Of a DNA stretch of 30,918 bases, positions 9,501 to 16,380 are shown one piece after another; position 1 is the first letter of the stretch, and each line of letters opens with the position of its first letter. Location: NCBI GenBank assembly GCA_030267965.1, contig BRYA01000118.1, positions 17,883-48,800 on the forward strand, in the 5' to 3' direction. Made by a program: the position numbers and the translations under genes. The notes beneath the pieces were generated by a model. The model saw only the letters and a list, made by a program, of their open reading frames with translations, had not been told where the DNA came from and did no database searches. Origin of the DNA: Triparma columacea (Eukaryota > Sar > Bolidophyceae > Parmales > Triparmaceae).

Positions 9501-10331
9501 CGAAGGCCGACCCAGGCTCTATGTAGCCTTTGGCATCCCCGTTCACCTTGACCTGCGCCCTCCCGTGCTCCAGCACGTAGAACTTGTCCTCCTTCTCCCC
9601 TGACTCGCCCTGGGCTATTATAACCATCCCGGCCAACGCCTCATCTTGCACCATTGTATCTATGACGTCCTTGACTCCCTCGGGCTCGAGGTCCGAGAAG
9701 AGGAAGTGATTTTGGAGGGTCTGCTCGAGGCACTGTCTAGTCTCATCGGACTTTGGAATAATTTCGAGGTCTATAACCTCATTGTCGAGAGACTCTCCAA
9801 TGATTTGTTCCCTTCGCTTCGCCTTTTTGCTCTTGTGGGAGCCTATGCTGGGGTCTGGCGCAACAAGGTCGTTGCTCGGTATTGGAATCGATTGCAAATC
9901 CAGTTCGGCCATCTTGCCCTGCACATCCTTGATGGATTCCAGCATCTGCCGAATTGATTCGATCGCTGAGGGGGGAAGTGGAGAGTCAATGGGGAGGATG
10001 AGGATGATAGGAGGAGGCGCAGCAAGAGGAGGAGTGAAGTGACGGCCCGCACGACCCCTGGACTTCAAGCCCACCATAGCACGCTTTATTTATACATCAG
10101 CAGCGACGAGCGAAGCGAGTCGCGGAAGGGATCACGCGGTGGCGACGAGCAAAGCGAGTCGCGGAAGGGATTTTATTGCTCGCTTGTCCACCCGCGAGTA
10201 ACAGAAAGCGTTGCGAGCGAGCGAGGCGAGTTTCTCAATGGATTTGGCTTACCTGTGTTGGCGGCATCCTTCACGGGGTCGGCAAGCGCCACACTTTTAG
10301 GGACCTTCACAGATTGCTGCATGATCGACAT
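6522..10331 (-). CDS. Cyclic-nucleotide-dependent AGC protein kinase (PKG-like), three CNB domains plus kinase
   Basis: Seven exons (10253-10331, 9496-9965, 8880-9332, 8023-8699, 7722-7878, 7028-7506, 6522-6840) give 877 aa. Three cyclic-nucleotide-binding domains each keep the phosphate-binding-cassette Glu and Arg: FGELALMWNSPRAAT (E183, R192), FFGERALQKKEKRAAN (E306, R315) and YFGEIALLRRLPRTATV (E431, R440). The kinase has the glycine loop LGTGTFGKV (about 546-554), catalytic K569 (ALKC), YRDLKPENLL (D672), DFG (D690) and activation loop TFTLCGTPEYMAPE (T711). The C-terminus ends DPFADF, as a short hydrophobic motif would. Regulatory and catalytic parts in one chain indicate a PKG-type enzyme, not PKA. 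The third CNB has Thr after the Arg, which in PKG favours cGMP; the second has Ala there. Every junction keeps frame. Confidence 0.92.
6841..7027 (+). repeat. Family A introner-like copies in antisense orientation, kinase intron 6
   Basis: The intron lies in a minus-strand gene, but the repeat reads on the plus strand. It shows agaggagcgcaaggcatcag, gtatctcaacttctacacaa, then two or three cgcttcgctcgtcgc cores with atcccttccgtgac between. In the transcript it is therefore antisense. The splice sites (GAG|GTGAGTG and TTTCAAAG|G) come from outside the element. Confidence 0.8.
7507..7721 (-). repeat. Kinase intron 5 with degenerate introner sequence
   Basis: This 215-nt phase-0 intron (CAG|GTGAGG to ACATAG|GTC) contains diverged pieces, including gctagcaccttcg and ccgcggctcgtttcacttgccgc on the plus strand. 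They resemble an old family A/B copy. Confidence 0.5.
7945..8014 (+). repeat. Family A introner-like copy (antisense) in kinase intron 4
   Basis: On the plus strand, aatcccttccgcgacttgct is followed by two cgcttcgctcgtcgc cores. It lies within the minus-gene intron 7879-8022, close to the donor CACAG|GTGAGCGG. Confidence 0.75.
8700..8879 (+). repeat. Two tandem family A introner-like copies (antisense) in kinase intron 3
   Basis: The intron holds two back-to-back units. Each begins cacctcaacttatacac(t/a) and continues agcatgatccc or agcataatccc to a ctcgcttcgctc core. Both read on the plus strand, opposite to the gene. The flanking exon junction EQ|FDLLL is in phase 0. Confidence 0.85.
9966..10252 (-). 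repeat. Kinase intron 1 with two family A copies in sense orientation
   Basis: On the gene strand this 287-nt intron reads atcccttccgcgactcgctt then ctcgtcgcc twice (plus-strand positions about 10104-10175), followed by a pyrimidine-rich tail and CCCCTCAG. It shows that both orientations occur in one gene. The phase-1 junction gives A(G|CG)ATC. Confidence 0.8.
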
Positions 10332-10918
10332 TCTGAGAGGGGAGGGGCGACCGAGTTAGAAGATTGCTCAAGTCAATCGTGGGAGTGGGACTTCCCACCT
10401 TGGTATTGCAGGTCTCTTGGTCTGCATTTGCGTTTTTATATCAGAGAGGGCATTAGAAAAGAGCTGATGATGAGAGGAGGTTGAAAACTGGTCTTCTTGG
10501 TTAGACAGAGCTTCCATTTCAACAGATTACAAGGGCAAACTGCCGAGGGGGGGACACCGAAAGGAGGGAGGGGGGGGGACGGGAGAAGTCAAAATGGCGC
10601 ACGAGGGGGGGTCCAGTAGTGACGGGGCGTAGTTGGTGGGATATTTGGGCGCAAGTGGAAAGTAAAAAGGTAATTTGGTCCTTGGTCGCCGAGAACTGTG
10701 AAACGGGGGGGTTTTGCAAATGAATTTGAGGTTTTTCCAATACTGAAGACATTTTAATTCAAATAATAGTGCGGGAAATTGCTAAACAACAATATCGCTA
10801 ACCAGTTTCCTAAAAATATCACATATTCCTCGTAATATTGCCTCAAATTTTCCTCTGCCACCGACATTTCCTTTCCTTTCCCTTCCATTGCCTTCCCATT
10901 GCCTCCACATTGCATCCG
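10332..10918. other. Intergenic region between divergent kinase and TDP1 genes
   Basis: This presumably contains both promoters. A minus frame from 10752 to 10519 (77 codons, starting MSSVLEKPQIHLQ) has no recognised domain and ends in a low-complexity tail, so I do not call it a gene, though its first 50 residues are not obviously random. G-rich tracts lie near 10545-10575. There is no RNA gene that I can see. Confidence 0.4.
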
Positions 10919-12952
10919 ATGGCAACACAAAGTTGGACTTGCCTCACCTGTACATTCTCCAACAACCCGCTGCTCCCCCTTTGTGAGGTAAGTAATCAAT
11001 AATCGACCGATGAACCTGACTGACTGATCGATGACTGAATTGTTGACTGGATCGTTGACTGGACCGCTGAATGACCATTGACTGGACCGCTGACTGTACC
11101 ATTGACGGGATCGTTGACTGGATCGCATTGAACCCTTCTATGTAACAATCTAACCAATTGACTCCAGATATGCTCGACCCCCCGCTCCATGCCCTCCACC
11201 TCAACCTCCACCTCCACCCTCCACCTATCATCATCAGCCCAAGCGCCTCAGTCCAAACGCCTGAAAACTTCCCCTTCGTTCGCACCCTCTACCCCCCCAC
11301 ACCCCTACCTCTTCCATCTGACAACTGTCAAGAGCCTCACCCCTTCTTACAACATCAACACCCTAACCCTTTCTGACGTATTCTCTGGCTCCCCCCACTA
11401 CATCGTTCTCTCCAACTACTTGATCCAGCCCTCCTTCCTCCTCTCCACCTGCCCACTCCTCTCAACAACCCCTACTCTTGTTCTCGCCCACAAGCTCCTC
11501 ACAGAGGGTTGGCAGGGTTATGACAAGGAAGCTCCCTTTGACCCCCTGCACCGGAACATCGACGTTCACTACCCGAAGCTGAACAGCATTTTCGGGTGTA
11601 TGCACAGCAAGTTTGCGCTCCTCTTCTACGCCGGAGGCATCCGCGTAATGGTCACGACAGGAAACTTCATATACAAGGACTTTGGGAACATGACCAACGG
11701 CATCTACGTACAGGACTTCCCTCTGAAGTCCTCTGCCGAGGATGGGGGGGGCTACGTAGGCGGCGGAGAAGCACACCCTTTCGAAAAGACGCTGGTCGAC
11801 TACCTGGAAGTAGCGTGCTCGGAGGTTGAGGGGTGTGACGTTGTTAGGAGGGTCAAGATGTATGACTTCAGGAGAGCCAACGCTACGCTAGTGGGCAGTG
11901 TGCCGGGAAAATTCAAGCTAGGGGCGGAAGACGGGAAAACGAAGTGGGGGCAGGAGAAGATGAAGAGGGAATTAAGGGAGAAAGTTGACTGGGACGAGAA
12001 CTCAAAGGTCGTGCTCCAATTCTCCTCGCTTGGCTCGACCAAGGAAAAGATAATCTCAAACCTGGTGGAAACGTTCAATACCACGCGCCCCCCTCCCGCA
12101 TCGACTTTGCCCTCATCCCCTTCAATTTTTGAAAACTTCTCAGTAGCCCAGCTCCAACAGAAGCAGCCCGCTATCATCTGGCCCACGGTCAATGACGTTG
12201 CGTCCTCCCTCGACAGTTACTCTTCCGGAGGTTCGATCCCCGCCCCTCTCAAGTCCCTCTTTGACTTTGACGATGGCATTACCAATGGCCCAAGGACGCT
12301 AACCGTCAAGTCTCACCTGGCCAAAATGCTGCACAAGTGGGGGGACCCCTCCCTGCCTAGGACTTCTGCCGCCCCGCACATCAAAACCTTCCTCCGCTAC
12401 AAGGCCTCAGTTTCTGGGGAACCGAGTGGGGAGCTGTGTTGGGTAATGATGAGCAGTCATAACTTCTCACAGGCGTCTTGGGGGGCGGTTCAGAAGAAGG
12501 GGGAACAGCTGAGCATTGAGCACTACGAGCTTGGGGTGCTGTTCGTTGAGAAAGACTTTTGGGGTGGGGAGGGGGAAGGTAACAAAGTTGGGAACGAACC
12601 TTTCAGCAACACGCCTGAGCACGCTAAATTAGGCATGGGGGGGATTGTTAACTTGACGGCCTTGAGGAGGGGGGGAGAGAACGTGCGTATCAGGGTGCCC
12701 GACTGCTGCTTGGGGAGCGGGGGGGGAGGGGGAGGGGGGGGACGGGGGAAGGATGCGGTGGTCGACCTTACGGGGGAATCTGATGACGAGGACGGGGGGG
12801 GGGGAGGGAAGAGGGAGGATAAGGCAGGGGTTCTGATTGCGCCGATGCCGTACTGCATACCACCCAAAAAGTACGGGGAAGGTGACGTTCCGTGGTGCAG
12901 CGAATTCAGCCAGGGAATTCCACAGGGTGTTAAGGTTGTCACTAATTTGTGA
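10919..12952 (+). CDS. TDP1: Tyrosyl-DNA phosphodiesterase 1 with N-terminal NZF zinc finger and SIM-like motif
   Basis: Two exons (10919-10987, 11168-12952) give 617 aa. TDP1 removes topoisomerase I adducts and other 3' blocks from DNA ends in the nucleus. The two HKN catalytic motifs of this phospholipase-D relative are visible: MHSKF with H169, K171 and N189 (TTGNF), and PHIKTF with H427, K429 and N455 (SSHNFSQASWG). LQFSSLGS, HYELGVLF and the terminal CIPPKKYGEGDVPW are also typical. The intron splits an NZF/RanBP2 finger, WTCLTC-TF-SNN-x5-LCEIC, which has the Thr-Phe pair of ubiquitin-binding NZFs. Near residues 554-566 is VVDLTGESDDED, a good match to a SUMO-interaction motif with an acidic flank. 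Neither extra module is in human TDP1 as I know it. The zinc-finger junction (GAG|ATA) fixes the start and splice sites. Confidence 0.93.
11030..11130 (+). repeat. Minisatellite inside TDP1 intron 1
   Basis: The intron 10988-11167 contains about seven imperfect copies of a 12-13 nt unit ttgactggatcg / ttgactggaccgc. Apart from this array it has a strong GTAAGTAA donor and a CTCCAG acceptor. Confidence 0.75.
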
Positions 12953-13228
12953 AGGGGGAGGGGCGGGAGAGGGGGATAGTGCGTAGACATTGCGTGTTGT
13001 TGTGACAGAAATAGCGTTTATTGTTACATGTTCTGACGGAGTAATGATGGCAAGACGCTCTCACATGAATGGACCCTTATTATCGACCCTCGACATTAGC
13101 TCTAGATATAAAATATACGTAGCATTTGTTCATCGTCGTCTTTGAAAATGTTACACTGTTTTAGGGTTCGGGTTATCGCTGGGCAGGCAATTGCACCCCC
13201 GTCACAGACAACGCGAAACCTTGCATAT
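12953..13228. other. 3' intergenic region between convergent genes
   Basis: Lies between the TDP1 stop and the stop of the minus-strand membrane protein. Sequence becomes AT-richer (gatataaaatatacg near 13105). No gene, repeat or RNA was recognised. Confidence 0.4.
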
Positions 13229-14401
13229 TTACGACCTTCGCTTCCCATTATTGCTACTCTCCTGAAGATGCTCCCCGATTGCCTGCATCAAGAGGCATGG
13301 GAAGAACACCACATGAGACAGCTCAAACGAGATGTTGTTGAGCTGGGGCATGGTCGGAGGTTCCTTCGTCTCTCTGTGGCTGACACCCTGGAGAGCAGTT
13401 GCCACGAAGCCGCACGCCCACAAGTAGAATATCTTGTTCCCGGTGACAACGGTAATGAGCCAGCCGCCTAGGATGGCAAAGCCGAAAACACCAGACGCAG
13501 GACGGGAGAAGGGCTTGTGGGAGAGGGAGGCAATGAAGATGAGGAATATATACATGGCATAGGGAGGAAAGGGGAGAGAATTGGAGAGGTGGAGGAAGGC
13601 AAGGTGGTGGAGGGTGAAGCGGAGGGTGAGGGTGATTAGGTAGGTAGGGGGGGTGATTGGCTGCGGCGAAGAGCGGCGACGAGCGAAGCGAGTCGGGGAG
13701 TGGGCATGGTGGCGAGGGGGTTGGCGTTCGAGATTGCGAGCGGAGTGGGGGACGAGCGAATAATCCCCTCCTCGACTCGCTTCACTCGTCGCACCTTCTT
13801 GAGAAAATAGATTATCACCAGAGAGTCTAGGAACGGTTGAAACCATATGGTAGTCGCATCCATCGAGGCAACAGAGGAGGAAACATAGTGGGCGAGATAT
13901 ATGCACGCGGCAGAGAGGAGCTTGGCGAGGAAAGGGGAGGGTGTGAAGAGAAGGACCAATACCCAACCAAGAGCAGAGAGGTCCTTGTGAGTGAAACCCC
14001 AAACACTCACGTCAGCGCGTAGATAATCCTCGTCGAGCTGGTGGAGGAAGGCAAAGTTCGTCGTAAGCTGAAGAATCATTATGAGGACATGAAAGAAGAG
14101 GTTGTATGGATCCATATGATCACGTCGAAAGTGCTTGTACGCAACAGAGTAAGGGGCACCGCAAAAAAAGTTAGCTGGGGGGGGAGGGGGGGGAATGACG
14201 GGTATACGGGTGAGGTTTGACGGAGGAAAAAGAGGTGGGGAGGGGAAGGAGAGGGACACTTCACTAACCTACGAGCTTGGGCACTGTTGCAAAAAAGGGA
14301 GAGGCAATGTATAGGACGATCCCAGAAACGCTGTAAGGGAGAGGATGGGTCACAAGACCCATTGGGAGAGAGGCGTGAGTGGGGTGCCGGGTTGACACCA
14401 T
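13229..14401 (-). CDS. Uncharacterised polytopic membrane protein
   Basis: Three exons (14269-14401, 13795-14174, 13229-13660) give 314 aa with in-frame junctions of phase 1 and phase 0. The start is MVSTRHPTHASLPMG; another frame from a more upstream ATG does not match exon 2. At least six hydrophobic stretches are visible, among them PYNLFFHVLIMILQLTTNFA, DLSALGWVLVLLFTP, AMYIFLIFIASL, VFGFAILGGWLITVV and SHVVFFPCLLMQAI. Conserved-looking polar motifs are QGVSHRETKEPPTMPQL and HMDPYNLFFH. I considered the DUF962/Mpo1 family because of an H-x-x-N/P-x-N start and terminal G/H motifs, but the match is too weak to name. Intron 2 carries introner cores in both orientations. Confidence 0.7.
13661..13794. 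repeat. Family A introner cores in opposite orientations within one intron
   Basis: On the plus strand the left end has gcgacgagcgaagcgagtcg and the right end has taatcccctcctcgactcgc followed by ttcactcgtcgcacc. The 134-nt intron is thus flanked by inverted copies of the core, which could fold into a long hairpin bringing the splice sites together. Confidence 0.7.
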
Positions 14402-14584
14402 GGTTGATGTCAAGTTGAGAGGAAAAGAAAAATTGGGAGCCCATTTTCAAGGGAAGGGAAAAGGCAGTTGGTGGCTTTGTAGGACGCAATTATTTTCGTT
14501 GTTGGGAGAAAGTAAGCGCCAAGCTGAAATTTGCCAATAATCTTTTCTATAAAAAAAAACGTTGTGCGTAAAGTGACTTTAGAG

Positions 14585-15727
14585 TTACAGAAATTCCAGA
14601 ATAACTCTCCACATAACCTTCGGGAGCCCCCCAGGTGTGAGCGATTCAGGGTTATTTTGGTCCTCCAAGAGTGTTTTGAGGCAGGACAGAACGGTGACAC
14701 GTTCAAGTATGCGGTGCCACCTAGAATGGAGAAGGGCCTTGACAGTCGGCATATTTTGATCGGCAGCGGCAGAGATTAGGGCAGTGCAGTTTGAGAAGCA
14801 GTCGTTACCGATAGAGACCGCAGGAGATAAACTCAGTCTTGTCAGGGCGGAGCAATTCCTGAAGGCTTCACTGCCAATCGACGTCACTGAGTCCGGGATT
14901 GTGATGGCCGCGAGGGAAGAGCATTCGCAGAAGACGTAATCGTTTATCGTCGTCACTGAGTCCGGGATTGTGATGGCTGCGAGAGTAGAGCAATGGCTGA
15001 AGGCGGAATGGCCAATCGTCGTAACTCCGTCCGGGATTGTGATGGCCGTGAGGGAGGAGCATTCGTAGAAGGCTTGATTGCCGATCGTCGTCACTGAGTC
15101 GGGAATTGTGATGGCTGCGAGGGAGGAGCATTCTGCGAAGGCGTCATTGGCAATCGCCGTCACTCCGTCCGGGATTGTGAAGACTGCGAGGGAGGAGCAT
15201 CGCCAGAAGGCGCAATTGCTAATCGTCGTCACTCCGTCCGGGATTGTGATGGCCGTGAGGGAGGAGCATTGAGAGAAGGCGTAAACGCCAATCGTCGTCA
15301 TTCCGTCTGGGATTATGATGAACGTGAGGGAGGAGCATCCGTAGAAGGCGCGTTCGCCAATTGTCATCACTGAGTCCGGGATGGTGATGGCCGTGAGGGA
15401 GGAGCAGAATTCGAAGGCGCAATAGCCAATCATCGTCACTCCGTCTGGGATGGTGATGGCCGTGAGGGAACGGCATCCCGCGAAGGCGCCCTCGTCAATC
15501 TCCGTCACTGAGTCCGGGATGGTGATGGCTGTGAGGGAGGAGCAATTTGCAAAGGCGCGTTCGCCAATCTTCGTCACTCCGACTGGGATTGTGATGGCTG
15601 CGAGGGAGGAGCATCTGCTGAAGGCGTACATGCCAATCGTCGTCACTCCCTTTGCAAAAGTCACCTCTGTGAGTTCACCATCAAATTGGAATCTCTCTTT
15701 GCCAGAGTATACTGCTGATTTGGGCAT
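14585..15727 (-). CDS. BspA-type leucine-rich-repeat protein, copy 1
   Basis: A single exon of 380 aa. After MPKSAVYSGKERFQ it has about 12-13 repeats of a 23-residue unit with consensus LTAITIPDGVTTIG-x-AF-x-x-CSS, the LRR_5/BspA type that forms a solenoid, generally for protein binding. The C-terminal cap is not repetitive (LHSRWHRILERVTVLSCLKT, then LPKVMWRVILEFL). There is no signal peptide. At DNA level the repeats form a 69-bp tandem array (about 14800-15650) that also leaves the opposite strand open, producing spurious antisense frames. The same cap occurs in the fragment at 16146-16380 and in the copy at 28836-29849. Binding partner is unknown. Confidence 0.85.
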   Translation of the reverse strand: MPKSAVYSGKERFQFDGELTEVTFAKGVTTIGMYAFSRCSSLAAITIPVGVTKIGERAFANCSSLTAITIPDSVTEIDEGAFAGCRSLTAITIPDGVTMIGYCAFEFCSSLTAITIPDSVMTIGERAFYGCSSLTFIIIPDGMTTIGVYAFSQCSSLTAITIPDGVTTISNCAFWRCSSLAVFTIPDGVTAIANDAFAECSSLAAITIPDSVTTIGNQAFYECSSLTAITIPDGVTTIGHSAFSHCSTLAAITIPDSVTTINDYVFCECSSLAAITIPDSVTSIGSEAFRNCSALTRLSLSPAVSIGNDCFSNCTALISAAADQNMPTVKALLHSRWHRILERVTVLSCLKTLLEDQNNPESLTPGGLPKVMWRVILEFL

Positions 15728-16145
15728 TTTGGGAAGGATTTGAGAAGGATTTGGGAAGGATGAAAGAAGAAGTCCTAACAGCTCTTGAGTTAGGGTATGG
15801 CGTGAATGCTTAGATGAAGAGAAGGAGATTGAAAGTTAGGGATGGGCGATGTAGTTTTGTTGGGGACCAAATTTGAGCTAAACCTACGATGTGTTTGGAT
15901 ATGGTGTAGATAGTAGTGTCGTTGTTTGTATTGTGAAGAGTTAGGTTGGTTGTGAAACGTAGCTAAAGTGTATAATACAGCTTTCTTGCCAAATTCTGCC
16001 CAAATCTCCCAAGCCTTTCCCTCATTCCTCATTTTTCTCATTTTTTTCTCTACTTGTAAAAGCTACCAAAATAGCTCAGGGAGCAGCATGAGCACGTCGC
16101 TTCTGAAAAGAGCATAAGAATATGACACTTTGCCTACATTGTTCA
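15728..16145. other. AT-richer intergenic region upstream of LRR copy 1
   Basis: Immediately upstream of the LRR start is a short repeated motif (ggaaggatttgagaaggatttgggaagg). The rest is comparatively AT-rich and contains no recognised gene; it likely includes the LRR promoter and the region downstream of the LRR remnant. Confidence 0.4.
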
Positions 16146-16380
16146 ACAGTGACTTTAGAGTTACAGAAATTCCAGAATAACTCTCCACATAACCTTCGGG
16201 AGCCTCTTGCGTGTCGCAGTCACCCCAAGTGTTTGCACTTCACCTCCGTCCTCTCGCTTCCTCTTTTTTTGGTCCGTAAAGAGTGTCTTAAGGCAGGACA
16301 GAACGGTGACACGTTTACGTATGGCGTGCCACCTAGAATTGAGGAGGTCCTTGCCACGACCTCTTTTTACGAACAAATTC
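16146..16380 (-). pseudogene. Truncated LRR-protein remnant (C-terminal cap only)
   Basis: The frame ending at 16161 reads KDLLNSRWHAIRKRVTVLSC ... RLPKVMWRVILEFL, the same cap as LRR copy 1, but every LRR unit is missing. About 57 nt around and past its stop codon (gtgactttagagttacagaa... to ...cttcgggagcc) are identical to the matching region at about 14575-14631, so the duplication or conversion is recent. Homology ends near 16355, inside the last exon of the HNH-like gene. That gene's TAG stop lies in this remnant in another frame. Confidence 0.75.

Noticed and set aside
10519..10752. Minus-strand frame of 77 codons between the kinase and TDP1
   Set aside because: No recognised domain and a proline-rich low-complexity tail. 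Could be a small gene or 5' exon, but there is no positive evidence.
13229..14401. Assignment of the membrane protein to DUF962/Mpo1
   Set aside because: Only scattered His/Gly/Asn positions resemble that family; helix spacing and length differ.
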